A stretch of 64,000 bases of DNA, taken from Spirodela intermedia. Taxonomy: Eukaryota; Streptophyta; Magnoliopsida; Alismatales; Araceae. Of the stretch, positions 12,219 through 24,200 are shown in pieces (positions within the stretch are counted from its first letter, which is position 1; every line of letters begins with the position of its first letter). The notes beneath the pieces were generated by a model. It ran no database searches. It was not told the DNA's origin and saw nothing but the letters and a program-made list of their open reading frames with translations. The stretch spans positions 2,948,035 to 3,012,034 of the forward strand of contig LR746272.1 of assembly GCA_902729315.2 (NCBI GenBank), read 5' to 3'. The translations under genes and the position numbers were made by a program.

Positions 12219-14085
12219 AGGGCGGCTGTAGGACGGCCGGCCGTAGTAGTTTTCTCAGCGGAGACAGCGTTGGCCTTGGAGGTCGGCAATTCCATGGCCG
12301 CGTCCTTCCCTACGGTCTGCAGCTCGTAGTCTTTGCTCTTGCCCCAGATGAGCATGTACAGCCCCACGACGATGATCAGCGCGCCGATAACCCTAAAAGT
12401 TCATCAACAGACGATGAGGAGAAGCATAAGCCGAAGGAAATGACGGCACGCTCTGAGTTCTAGGTCTTCAAGCTAACCTTCCCAAGCTGATCTCCTCGGC
12501 GAGAATGAAGGAACCCATCGCAGCGACGATGATCATGCAGAGGGGGTTGAAGGCAGTGACGAACACAGGGCCCCTCTCCTTCATCACCAGCCCTTGCACA
12601 TAGTAGGCCACCCCGGAGCACATTATCCCCTGCGAGAGCCAGCCATCACGGTGAGCCCTTCACCTCTGGCGATTGGAGTTCACAGTGAGCAGCGGTGGCT
12701 CAGAGGAGGGGGGAGGGAGGTTACTCTCTCACCGAGTACACAGCGGTGGTCAACCGCATGTCGAAGCCGATGGCCCAGGGCTTCCTGCCGCGCGTCATAA
12801 CCAGCGTCACCGCCGTGCTCTGCGCCGCTCCCATGGTGCATATCCAGGTCGTTAGCGTCAGCTCCGCTGGGTACGACCGTAGCGTGTTGGACTGCATTCG
12901 TGAAACATATGAATCTATCACCGCTCTTTCTCGCCAGATTTGGCGATGGAGGAAGAGGGAGGAGACGGGAGCTCACCTGAACGATAAAAAAAGCGGACCA
13001 GCAAAAGCAGCTCCCGATGAGGAGGAATGTGCCCTTGAGCCACTCGGCGCTGTTGTGGCCGGCGGCGGCATCGTCTTGGTGGGCGCGCCCCTTCGTCCAT
13101 ACGAACTCTATTATGGGTCCTCTGTACATTATCATCACCAGAGCGCCGGCCACGGTGATTAGGGTTCCGACTACCTTCGCCTGCCCGCGCCTCTCTTTGA
13201 TCTTTATTTTTTCCATCCTGCCACGTACGAAACATACGATCTCTATCATACATAAGCCACAATTAAACCCAATAAGATATTCTAGTCTAAATCGACGACT
13301 CTCTCGAAGAATATATTTGTACTGTTCATCGGACAGCTCAGTCCTGAGAAAAGCTAAGATTATTGGCATGGTTTCTTTTCTGGGCTTGACACTTCCGGCC
13401 AAGCCCGGAAAAATGATACCAGTTCGGGCCGGGCTCCGGGCTCTCCTAGTTCTTTCACACCTTTGTTAGAGGCCAAAGATGGTTGCTTTATGAATCGGAG
13501 ATGAGAGAAAGAGAGGCTTCTCAAGAAAGGAGGAAGCCCAAGAGGGTTTCAGTCACCTGAGAAGGATGGCTAGGACGAAGGTGACGGCGGGGAGCATGTT
13601 GTACAGTGCAGCCGAGAAACTGGCGGAGGTGAGCTTCGCTCCCACGTAGTATAAGTTCTGATCGAGCACGGGCCTGGCCACAGAAAATAAGTTTGTCATC
13701 AGGAATATCAAATTAACCACATGAAGCCAATAGATTAATCGGGCTTGGACGTACTCTAGCAGCCCGAGCAGCATAATCTTCAAGAAGCAGGAGATCGTCA
13801 TCTTGGGCCTCACTTTCCTGTTAACAGCAAGGAGACGTGAGGACCAGCGTAGAAATGGAGGGAAGGCCGGGGGAAGGGGAGAGAAAGGGATGACCTCTCG
13901 AACCAAAACGCGAAAGGGGCCATAACGACGGCGGCGACCGCGTTCCGGTAGACCACCAGCACGTAGTGGTTCATCCCCTGCTTCAGTGAGGCCACGGAGA
14001 TTACGTACATCCCGGCGAACCCGAACTGGAGGAATATCATGAGGAAGTACGGCTTCGCCTTCCTCAACACCTCCGGACACTCCAT
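12215..14085 (-). CDS. WAT1-related (nodulin MtN21/EamA, UMAMIT) transporter
   Basis: A plant drug/metabolite-superfamily transporter with ten expected membrane spans and two EamA halves. Family members move amino acids or auxin across plasma or vacuolar membranes; the substrate here is unknown. Seven exons on the minus strand: 13895-14085, 13755-13817, 13557-13673, 12977-13217, 12733-12891, 12478-12629 and 12215-12392. All junctions are GT-AG and the phases agree, giving 366 residues, the usual length. Family marks are K-P-Y-F-L-M-I-F-L-Q-F near the N-terminus, the Y-R-N-A-V-A span, K-V-R-P-K-M-T, P-V-L-D-Q-N-L-Y-Y-V-G, the K-V-V-G-T-L-I-T-V-A-G-A span, S-G-V-A-Y-Y-V-Q, and the last span ending L-I-W-G-K-S-K-D before a hydrophilic tail. 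Five introns are 77-103 bp and one is 339 bp. The stop codon abuts a (CT)n tract that lies wholly in the 3' UTR. Start: first ATG after the TATA box near 14205. Confidence 0.93.
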
Positions 14086-14199
14086 CCTCTCTCTCTCTCT
14101 CTCTTCCTATCTATCTATCTGTCTCTCTCTACTCTAGAACAAAGATATGAGCTTGAGAGATTGCACGGGCTGTGGGGATTCAAATGCTGGAGCGGATAT

Positions 14200-14210
14200 A
14201 GATATATAAG
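14200..14210 (-). promoter_or_regulatory. TATA box of the WAT1-related gene
   Basis: On the minus strand the sequence reads CTTATATATCTATAT, about 120 nt upstream of the ATG at 14085. This leaves a leader of roughly 85-90 nt that includes a CT-rich stretch (GA-rich on the gene strand) at 14089-14103. Confidence 0.55.
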
Positions 14211-14456
14211 CGGGGGGAAGGGAGGGGAGACTGGGTTATCCCCTCTCACTGGGGGAGGTTTTCGGAAACGCAGGCTACATTCGATTTCCCATAAATGACT
14301 TGGAAAACCCATTTCGTGGAGCATGGAGGATTGGCATCTTTGGGTGGCTGTCTTCTGGTCGGGTGGTGACAGCTCCGACTGCAACACGGCCGTCCTTACC
14401 CTCTCTTCTTTCCTTTTCTTATTCATTAGAACGCGAACACCACAGAGAGAGAAAGA

Positions 14457-14459
<3 letters not shown>

Positions 14460-14500
<41 letters not shown>
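14460..14500. repeat. (GA)n microsatellite
   Basis: About 20 GA units roughly 375 bp upstream of the WAT1-related ATG. Confidence 0.95.
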
Positions 14501-14504
<4 letters not shown>

Positions 14505-14923
14505 GAGAGAAGAGGGAGGAGAGGGAAAGAGCACAGTGGTGGGATGATGTGTTGAATCCCCACCAAGGCGAATTAGGGTTAGTTTAGTGGCTGCTGATGC
14601 AGGCTGGCGGGGCTCGGTGGCGGCAAGGGCGGACAAGACAGTCGCTGGTGCGTTCATGCTAGGATTTGCAGAAGGGTTGCTATGAAAGACGAGGAGGCAG
14701 GGCCATCTAGACGGGGGGCTCGGTGAGGAGAAGGAGAGATGGATGGGCCTCCGATTCCCGCCTACCGGACCATGGGAATTCGTTCTCACGACTCATAAAG
14801 AACTCGTAAAATCTTTCACTCCGTGGTGAGCAAAACCAACCAGTCCGGGCTGCATGAAATATGACGCACCATGCACGTACGATGCCGTGGCGTATGCGTG
14901 CAACGACACCACAAGTTGCCGTT

Positions 14924-15025
<102 letters not shown>

Positions 15026-15142
15026 GAGGGAGAGCAGCGACCCACTTGCCCTCCATTATATTGCCTCTCACGGCATCTATCTCTCTTTATGTCTTTCTAT
15101 ATTCCTATCTCTCTCCCTCGCTCTGCTTCCCACTCTCTTCCC

Positions 15143-15144
<2 letters not shown>

Positions 15145-15185
<41 letters not shown>
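15145..15185. repeat. (CT)n microsatellite
   Basis: About 20 CT units about 125 bp after the end of the long GA tract. The two could pair as an inverted GA/CT stem on one strand. Confidence 0.9.
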
Positions 15186-15188
<3 letters not shown>

Positions 15189-16329
15189 CTCTCTCCATTT
15201 CTCTTTCCAGATTCCCTCCTTCCAACTCCTCCACCTCTCTCTCTACCTCTCTCTCCACGTCCCTTTCTCCTAATCTCTCCTCTTCAGTCTCTCCCACTCT
15301 TTCCCTCCCTCACTCCCTCTCACTCCTCCCCCGACTCCCACACTCTCTCCGTCTTCCCCTCAATCTCTCTCTTCAAGACCATATCCTCAAAGACCTAATG
15401 GAGGCATGCGATGGATTTGCTGACATCTGTTAACCATCGGCTCACACTGGTACCATTGACCTCGTTAAAGGAAAACACCGGTCTAACAAAAGAAACAAAA
15501 GCCCATCGGTGCGTGAGTATCGGATTCTATCTACCGTACAGGATACTCGGATCCTTTTGTTCCCGACTGCCGTCGCCTAACGATGTCGTTTCTTCACTTC
15601 CCCACAATTTCACCGACCAAGCGTCACCCTTCTTCTTATTATTATATTACCATTATCCTATTCATAAGACAAACTAAAAAAATTCAATATTTTCAAGATT
15701 TTCCACTGGTTCACGACGTGGAAAACATATGGTTCACCCCATGAAGAAAATTTGAGAAAATCAGAAATCTGGCTATTATTATTATTATTATTGTTTATTC
15801 ATGAATAAGTTTGTTTAAGTTGCTATTAAATTATATGTATATTTTACATATTTCCCTTCACATAAAAGGAAATTTGAGTAATATATAAACCATAGTAGGA
15901 CTGATAAATAGTTGCAATTTTAAATAAAAATGAAAGTGAACCATGATAAAAATTTAGTCTGATGCTATTCATCGCACCGGAATGCAGGTAATCAAGTTCC
16001 TCATTAGAATGGAGATGAACGTTCTGATCAAGATCTGAGCTCGGGTGTTCCTAGTGATGAACCCATTACAGCTCTTCTGTCAAGGCATCGACTTGACGAC
16101 CAAAACGAAGACATCTCATGTATAGTAGCAGCGATGTAAAAGGCACGGAGTCCTTTTATTTCTTTCTTTATCATGAATAAGCAATGACGACATCGTGACT
16201 GTTCCCCAATAACGGTCAGAGTTCATCAACGGTTGGTTAGTGAGTCGACTGCACTATGAATCCGGGAGGTGATAATCAATCATCGCTTGTTTAATTGCCA
16301 AAGTGTCTCATGACTCACGTAAGCAGGGT

Positions 16330-16371
16330 CGTGAATCTCTCTCTCTCTCTCTCTCTCTCTCGCTATGTATA

Positions 16372-16404
<33 letters not shown>

Positions 16405-16880
16405 TCATGTATGCCCAAGTATCCACACCAACCAGTAGGAAACTCCTGCTGTTTTGACAAGATGTTTTGCATGGGATTTGACGAACATAGTGTCTCTGGC
16501 TGATGTAAGCAGGTTCAAGACACTCTGTCTACTCCATCAGTCTCACTCCAAGAATCCATGCCCGCAGGAAGATAACTTCTACTGTTTCATGAAAAGGCTT
16601 CTTCTGAGATTTGAAGTTGGCGTCATAGATACAACATTCTTGTCCTTACCCAGTTAAGTAGATTCAAGAATCTCTCTCTCTCTCTCTCTCTCTCTCTTTC
16701 GCTCTCTCATTAAAGATGAAAGGAAAAAAAGTGGCTTCCATCTATGCCGCCGGTAGACCAATCCTACTGTCACTGAGAGATGTTTCGTTTGGGATTTGAA
16801 GTTCCTTGACTCTAGGGTTGAGCACCTCCTGGTCCCTTTCACAGCCAAGCAAATTCAATAATCTCTCTTGCCTCTCTCTC
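16330..16880. repeat. Degenerate tandem array of about 170-bp units with (CT)n and (TA)n
   Basis: At least three related units. Each carries a GATTTGA(A/C) core (GGGATTTGACG near 16468, GAGATTTGAAG near 16607, GGGATTTGAAG near 16791). Each then has a TAAG/AAGCA(G/A)-(G/A)TTCAA(G/T) motif (near 16505, 16650, 16845), and two of them a following AATCTCTCT tract (16668, 16858). CT runs sit at 16337-16362, 16671-16698 and 16876-16892, and a (TA)n run at about 16370-16404. No coding capacity. It differs from the array at 42400-43070, though both use CT-ended units. Confidence 0.6.
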
Positions 16881-19119
16881 TCTCTCTCTCTCACTCTCAC
16901 TCTCACTACCTTACCCCGTAGTTTAACGCGGCAGAGGGAAAGAGCACCCAGGAACTTATTGAATGATTATCCTTTCAGAAGAGCTCTCCAGTGAGAGAGA
17001 GAGAGAGAGAGAGAGAGGGACGGAGAGAGGGACGGAGAGAGGGAAACGATGGGTGAGTACCAGAAACGAAGCCGCACGGCACCCAAATGGAATGCCTTTT
17101 GCACGTGCACATGTCACTAAGGAAACCTTACAGGTGTGAAAGGCACTCCAGTAGACCAATCAGAGCAAGTCAATCGCAGGGGCTGGCCAACTTAGCCTCG
17201 GCCCACGTGTCATGAGGCGCCTGGCCCGTTGACCAGGGAAATAATTAAACAAAAAAAACGTTCACGCCTTTTAAGGGCTAAAAACTAATGGAGAAATGAG
17301 AGCTTCGTATTCGTAACTGAAAGATTTTTGCAGGGGTTAGAAATCAAATTACCACAAAATACCACAAAATAGATAGTCTTAGCTGGGCGTGGGCCCAATT
17401 ACGTTTCAGATAAGTGTGTGGTACCATGAGCCCAAATGGCAGGCCCATGGGATAGATATGGCCCAATATCTTCTGCTAAACCTACCCAAAAAATCAACCC
17501 AAATAAAAAAGATGGCAAATGTCTGAGACCGAGCAAACTGGTTGACTTTTGTAGCTAATATTTCTGTGTATCGACAGATGGTAGGAAGAAGAATTTTTTT
17601 TTTCCCATTGAATTTGACCATCTTTTTCGGGTCTTGAGACGCCTCTGAACAGCAAAGTTTCCAATATTGGAAGCTTAGCTTAGTATGAAGTAAGTTATTT
17701 AATTAAGCATACTTAAATATTACAAATAAAATGCAGCGATTTGGTCACAAAAGTGGGTATGCTATATTTCTGCGTTGACCTTTCTGAACAGACTACTTAA
17801 AGAGGCAAGATCATGAAATAGGGTTGACCAATTTTATACCAATTTTTATACCATAAAAAATGGATCACTGGTTTTCAACTCCTCTGCCATCTCACGTATT
17901 ATGGATCAAAAGTGTAAGACTTTTGATGTTCTGCAGATCTTAGAACGCCTGAAATCCCATGTGATCGGGAAATCATCCCATCATGTTTGACTTGATTAGC
18001 AATGAGAGGCTACTGTAGAAGAGATCATCCCACCAGGCTGATTGGGGAGACACAAGAAGGGATCTAGGCTCCCGTGACCCACTTCCCAAAAAGTCAACTT
18101 TCCAAGTTATATCAATTATTTTTGAGGAACCCGTAACTTGACGTACAGGATTAACGTCAAGCATAGAGAATATGGATCAGAGAAGTACCCATCAGAGTCA
18201 ACCTCAGTATCCTCGAGAGCCACTGGAGACCACAAGGGAAAAAAATGATACGCCAGAATTGACCGATCTGGCAAGAAAAGTCAGCGTATCATCTAAAGAT
18301 GGGATTGAATGTGAGATATAAAGAAGTAGCTACCAATTTGCATGAACACTAGAGGGGGACTGAGCAACGACCTAAATATACCATGCAGAAAACCCAAATT
18401 TATTAAGGGGAAACGAAAATACCAGGGGAAGATGCTGTCAGATCAGCTAGGATAAGCCAGATTAGATGAAACCCGCCAGGAAAAAAAAAAGTCAAAATTA
18501 AATTTCACCTCGGGCTGCTTGATCTTCTAAAAGCATAGATAAACCTCCCCATATTTGTTTCTGTTTTAATCTACAGGAAAGCTTCTCAAGAGGGGCGAGA
18601 ACTTTGATTAATGTGGCTCAGAGCTGCCTTTCAACAGGAGAGCGATGTCTGGTTCAGTCTTCAGTCTGTGATTGGCATAGGATTGGATCAATACGAGGAC
18701 GCTGTAAATAGGAGAAGGGAAGAAGAGGGGAGAGATGCAAAGGCTGTCCCTGCTCGTTTGTCCTCCAAATTCTGCTTCGGGTCTTTCCCCTCAAAAAGTC
18801 CTCAGATCGTCGGTTCTTGCCTTGTTGACTGTTCTTCCCCGCAAGAACAGCTGCTGGTGGCTCTCCACAGCTATCGGATTCAAATCGGGAGGAGGGGTTT
18901 CCATTCGATTCTTGAATAGATATGCTCCTTCTCCCTGATTCAAGATGAACATTCGATTTTATAGCCCGTTGACTTTCCGCCCGACAAGTTAGACTGAGAG
19001 ACGGAATTCGAAATCAGATGAAAGGGCCGCTGGAACTGTGTGCTAGACAGGGTTTGCCGCACCAAACGGAAGCGAGAACAGAGGGAAAAGAAGAAAAAAG
19101 GGGAACGAAGATTGCTTCG

Positions 19120-19150
<31 letters not shown>
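16881..19150. other. Intergenic region between the WAT1 upstream repeats and the 165-aa gene
   Basis: Holds a (GA)n tract at about 16992-17018, a small ACCACAAAAT duplication at 17351-17370, and otherwise unstructured sequence. The 3' UTR of the minus-strand 165-aa gene presumably occupies the upper end, including the (GA)n tract at 19121-19160. No gene recognised; ORFs at 18611-18938 look random. Confidence 0.5.

Positions 19151-19160
<10 letters not shown>
19121..19160. repeat. (GA)n microsatellite in the presumed 3' UTR of the 165-aa gene
   Basis: About 20 GA units only 10 bp beyond the stop codon of the minus-strand gene at 19171. This matches the WAT1-related gene, whose stop also abuts such a tract. 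Confidence 0.9.
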
Positions 19161-19163
<3 letters not shown>

Positions 19164-19170
19164 TTACCAA

Positions 19171-19668
19171 TTAGGATGGTGCGGACTTGTGCTGCAGGAT
19201 CAGGCGCTGCTGCTGAGAGGTGGCAAAGGCGACGAGGGACCGGAGCTTGGAGATGGCAGAGACCTTCTCAGGCGGGCAGCTCGCCAGCGCCACCCGGAGA
19301 GAGCGCAAGGCGGAATCGGGCTTCCCCGCAGCCAGAGCGGCGCAAGCTGACCTGTATGCTTCGTCGGCCAGCCCGACGGCCTCGTAGCCCGACCCACCGA
19401 GCGCCGCCGCCGCCGCCGCCACTGCCGAGGAAGTGAAGGGCTCCTCCCCTTCCCCCTCCGGTCGCTGGGGTCTGCCGAATGGACGGAGGAGGAGGGTTGA
19501 GTGGGCGTGCTCAGAGGCGGCGATGGCGGCGTCGATCTCCGCCATCAGCGTGTCCGGTGGGACGCTGGCGGCGGCGGGGGAGTTGGGAGCGAGAGAAAAG
19601 GACTTCACGCCATCGAACACAGACCACGAGCACCTGGTCCTCCCGCTCTCTTCTTCCCTGGTTCCCAT
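19171..19668 (-). CDS. 165-residue protein of unknown function, TPR-like helical character
   Basis: A single-exon ORF with a true ATG at 19668 and stop TAA at 19171. Codon use is GC-rich like its neighbours. The protein begins hydrophilic (EEESGRTR), then has a W-S-V-F-D-G-V-K-S-F segment and a predicted helix L-M-A-E-I-D-A-A-I-A-A-S-E. A variable serine/proline/alanine stretch follows. The C-terminal half is helical and most regular: A-D-E-A-Y-R-S-A-C-A-A-L-A-A-G-K-P-D-S-A-L-R, then S-L-R-V-A-L-A-S-C-P-P-E-K-V-S-A-I-S-K-L, with the residue spacing of one TPR hairpin (A-L-A-A-G-K-P-D-S-A-L). I recall similar short plant proteins annotated as unknown or TPR-like, but I cannot name one and assign no function. 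No signal peptide or membrane span. A (GA)n tract lies about 50 bp upstream of the ATG. Confidence 0.7.
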   Translation of the reverse strand: MGTREEESGRTRCSWSVFDGVKSFSLAPNSPAAASVPPDTLMAEIDAAIAASEHAHSTLLLRPFGRPQRPEGEGEEPFTSSAVAAAAAALGGSGYEAVGLADEAYRSACAALAAGKPDSALRSLRVALASCPPEKVSAISKLRSLVAFATSQQQRLILQHKSAPS

Positions 19669-19717
19669 CTCTAGGGCTCGCGGTAGGAGGCGAGGAAGCG
19701 GAAACCGATTTCAGAGC

Positions 19718-19752
<35 letters not shown>

Positions 19753-21277
19753 TGAGGAGGGCTCGCAGGCGAACAGAAGTAACTGCTTTCACCAAAGATT
19801 CACCAACGACCCTCGTGAAAATCTTCAGACATCTCTCAGTTTAAGCCCTCAAAACATCTTCATCTGGAGAGAATCTCCCCAAACGCACATTTATTGGAGC
19901 TATGCCGTGGGTCAGTGGGCTGCTCATAAAGATCCAATCTTTATGAGCAAGTGCAGGGCTCGGATCAACCCCTCCCCCCCACCAACCCCCCCAAATTGTA
20001 AGAGAAACCTCCCAAAACTCACTTCTATTAGAACTGCACCCGGAGTCAACGCGCTGGTCATAAAAATCCAATCTTTAAATCAAGTGAAGGGCGACACCGG
20101 ATCAATTCCTCCCCACTCCCCAATGCTTGAAAAAGCAACCTAGCATAATCTCACATCGTTAACGAATGGGCAAAATCCCTCCTTCTCCACTGTCCATGGG
20201 GTAGTCAACGATGGGTAAAATGGTAGAATGGAAGCTCCCCTCCCCTTCCCCACCCATAATATCTTGAGGGCCGGGTAAGGGTTTCTGCCACTAGCGAATT
20301 CAGGCTTTCAGTCTGGAATTTCTTGATCACAGATGAAGTAGACGTGCCTTCACTAGCAATCCAGTGATTTATGGCTGAGCAAGCTGTTCTAAAAGCTCTA
20401 GACGACAAAACCCAGCAGCGGTGGATTCTTTTTGAGTCATCCAAATAACTCACCCGATCATTCCAAAAAGGGATAGAAACTTGGAGTCGGACACCCGAAT
20501 GTTGGGGAGCTGAAGAACACACGGGCTTTATATGGTGCAAGCTACTGGCTTTCCTCACCGTACTGCAAGGCATTGTTTACGGAATATGCAGATGATGGTT
20601 TAAGTTCTCCGCATCCTAGGAATTAGGGCATACGGGTACGATTTTAACTTTGTCATGATAGAAATGTTCCAACTTATGTTCGGACTGAACCCTCTCTTCC
20701 TATTGGATTATGTGGGGTGGCCAGCAGGGATGTTCTTGTCTACTTACCCATTTTAGGGGGAGTGGTGTTGCCAGGCCTTTCCCCTTTTGTCATTTCTCCC
20801 ATTCAAACCTCCCCTTCTTTTTCGGAGAATTGTCTCCATTTGATCCCAGAAACATTCCCCGGATGTTGGAGAGAATGTGTTAATCACACATGCTGTTGGT
20901 GGACATGCTGGTTTACAAGAAATGAACCGATCTAAATGGATAAACTCATCCCAGCTGAAAGAAAAAAACGTAGAAAATGAATCACATTCACCATTCTCTA
21001 ATTCATAAGGTTACTGATAGTATGATAACCTATATGATTACCCAAAAAAAAAAAAAGAAAAAAAAAAGAGAATATTTTAAACTAAAGCGATTGATCCCAC
21101 AGGAACAAAACCCAGCCCCATCACAGAAGGAAAACGATTTCTAAAGAAGTCGCATCTAGGCTTCAATGTACTTACAGTTTGTATCTTCGTCATGATCATC
21201 TGAATAAGAATGCCATATAAGTTCTCAGGCGTGTGGAAAGCCTTTTAATCATTCACCTCCTTGGGGATCCCAACTCC
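19669..21277. other. Intergenic: upstream region of the 165-aa gene and 3' flank of PIGG
   Basis: Contains a (GA)n tract at about 19720-19743, a degenerate tandem duplication at 19868-20123 and an A-rich stretch near 21040-21070. The minus-strand 122-codon ORF at 20205-20573 has no recognisable domain and biased composition, so I do not call it a gene. Confidence 0.5.
19868..20123. repeat. Degenerate tandem duplication, period about 134 bp
   Basis: Two units share in order AA(T/C)CTCCC(C/A)AAA, AC(A/T)T(T/C)(T/A)ATT, a (T/A)GAGC/GAACTG block, GTCA(G/A), CTG(C/G)TCATAAA(G/A)ATCCAATCTTTA, CAAGTG(C/A)AGGGC, CGGATCAA(C/T) and CCTCCCC. The identical core CATAAA-ATCCAATCTTTA occurs near 19925 and 20059. 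It sits 200-455 bp upstream of the 165-aa gene. Confidence 0.75.
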
Positions 21278-24200
21278 TCAGGTATCATCTGCTATTGCTT
21301 GAGGTCCAATGATTCTTCTCTTGTAGAACACCACCGCACAGATGTAAGATATGGTGGCAGCGACAACCAGCAGCCCAACGTAGACACACACAGTTGCAGC
21401 ACAAACATAGAGGTACCTTTCGGAAGTAAAACATTGCAGATTAGTGTTAAAAAATTGAATAAAACTCGCAGAGATGATGCAATTCGAATAAATACCAGAC
21501 ATGAGCATGATTTCAGTACAGAACCATATAGATAATCAGCATTTTTAATAGAGGTATTCAAATGATGCCGATGTTTCTAGAAAACTCCATGAATATAATA
21601 AAGAAGCTTCGGACTAGAGAAAATTGCAGAGAGGGTTAGTAGGGAGATCATATTCAGCGCTACTCACTTTGGTGAGAACACACTCCAAATGAATAAGTGG
21701 TTCCTCATTGCAAACAGTATAATGGTGAAGCTGGTCAATGAGATGGAATTCAGAGCCAGTGGAACCAAACACGGAAAGACAAGCATCTCCCGGAGAAGAC
21801 AGGTCAAAGGGACTGATTTTGGTCCCAATAGATATTTCCTAGTCTTCAGAGAGATATATAGAACCAGACTGAGCAAATATAACAACGGCGATGCATAAGT
21901 GATGATCAGCATCATGATTCCGGCAAGTACTGTCGACTGGCCAAAGATTCCCTGAGAGGCATTCACAAGATGATGAGAAGAGAGGGCGGTTACCCTATGA
22001 CAGTCAATAAAATGAGAGAAAATAACTTCAGAAAATCTGATCGAGACAGACTAAATGCTGTCATTTTGAGAAAAAGAAAGAAGAAACTAAATAGCCATCA
22101 ACAAACAGCGAGTAGTAAAGAAAATTACATTAAACGCCCCAGCTACATCAATAGTGGCTAGTGTATTGCTGTTTCCAAGTCCAAAATGACCGGTCATTCC
22201 AATGAAGTAGAGAGCAGAAACCTGTACATCAAGTTCATCAAATTTGGCAAAGTAAAGGTACATTAAATACTGGTGGAAATTAAAACTTGATCAAAGTATT
22301 CTACTGACGTAATAGTGTATGACAGAAAGAAATGGTTCCTCAACTACAGCATTACACTCTATTCTGACACAGCAGAATAACGTTAGTAGAGTAGTACTCA
22401 ATATATAAAACATTGTGGAGGAAGTGATTTACTGATATTCAAGCTCTATTTTCTAACAGAAGGCTCTGTACAGAGTCAAAGGGTAGAAAAGTGGCCGTTG
22501 AGACTTTAAAATGTCGCATTAGAGCTCGACATAGTACTACCACAGCTGAAAATTTTGAATTGAGGGCTACAGCTGAATGTTAAATTTCTTCTTGGTGTAA
22601 GGGTTAGCCTGGATGGGGTGAAATCATCCAGGCGAACAAAGGCATTCCGGACTAATTTCTTATCTGTTTCCAGGTACTGGCAGATACGAACATGACTTCA
22701 ACTTTTCAACGTGGGCATTTTGGCCAGCGAAATCAACCGATCTAGAGAACAGATGCCATGAATTTTTTCCATATGATTTATTTTTATGCCATTATAGTAA
22801 CGATTCGAACACTAAGTTGGGACCAGAAAAAGAAGTCAAAATTAGGTCGGAACACTAAATGCTCAAGGAGGTCTATCTATCCTCTTCAACATAAACATTG
22901 GTCCATTTATCTTGTGACTGGATCCTATTGAAGAGTTCAGGTTTTTGCCATATACGTAACCGATTGTTCAGATTAAACTAAACCTTAAGTGTAAGATGCC
23001 ACGCCAGAGAGGGTAAAAGTTAAAAAAAGATAAAGAACGATAGTTGCAAGTGCAAAAATGGTTTTCCAGTTGTACATACCAAAATCCTGCAACTAAAAAA
23101 AGTAACAGCTCCTAAAGGTAAAGGTTACTAGAAAGTAATGTAACAGCCTTAACATAAGGAAAAAATGGTTATCTTGTCTAAGGATTTGATTTTGTCAAAA
23201 CGTTTCTGTTGAGTGTCTAAGGATATCTTTCTGATCTCGCTTTTCTAAGTGTACATTTAAGATTTATACAAGTAATACTTTCGACTTTTCTCTTACGTTG
23301 TTGACAAAATTAGTACGAGCCACATAATTATGACTCACGTATGTAGCATAAGGCATGTGAGTCAGGTAGTAAGCTGGCCTGAATCATAGGCGGTGAGACT
23401 TCAGTTGGCCATTCTGTATACCATAGAGACTAAAGACTCAAAATCTCAGCTGCAATTGAATCAAAGATGTTGCCCGACAAAGCTCAAGCCATGGCAATGA
23501 TGGTTGTGGGATGAACAAACCTTGCACGTTATGCTTGGCCTACCTTTCAATCGCTAGAGATGGTGGGATAATTGAGAGGCCTTTTAATGGTGGCGAAGGC
23601 TAAAGGTGTACAAGGACAACGGTCTATTTATTGATGGCACTACTACAGGTAGAATAGTTTGATGGAGATAATGTATAGAATGATTTAAGAACTCTACACA
23701 ACTGTAATACAAAGTACTTTGGATTTCCATAATTCTTATGTACGATTACTGGCAACGTTTTCCTCTTCTCACGCAAGTATAATTTTTTGGGCTTAAATTT
23801 TGACAGAAAAACTTTCTCAACCTTCTCAACAAAAGTCATTCTTTTGTTTCTCATCTCAGCAATATAGTGGTTTCTCGATCTTCCTATTTTATGCTTAACT
23901 TACAAATTTGTAGTATCACTAACTGGGTTACCAACTTCCTCCTAACATTCTTTGTGCTTCCAGAGTCTCTGAAATTACATTATTTACCCATGTTTACAAA
24001 GAATCTTTTCTTTCTTCTTGAATAACTTGCATTCCTTAACTTTTTTTTTTTTTTCCAAATCCCTTTTGATCCTCCTAAGATCAGATTCCTAATGAATTTA
24101 AATACAAAACGTAGAAGTATTTTACTCTGTATTGACTTAACTTCAATGCCATAACCATTCCATTCTATTGAATTCAAATAGGAGCCCTCAAGATATGCCT

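Noticed and set aside
12594-13469. Plus-strand and extended minus-strand ORFs over the transporter gene
   Set aside because: They are out-of-frame shadows or run through introns; the spliced WAT1-related model explains the region with consistent phases.
20205-20573. 122-codon minus-strand ORF
   Set aside because: No motif, no splice or start support, and composition unlike the neighbouring genes.
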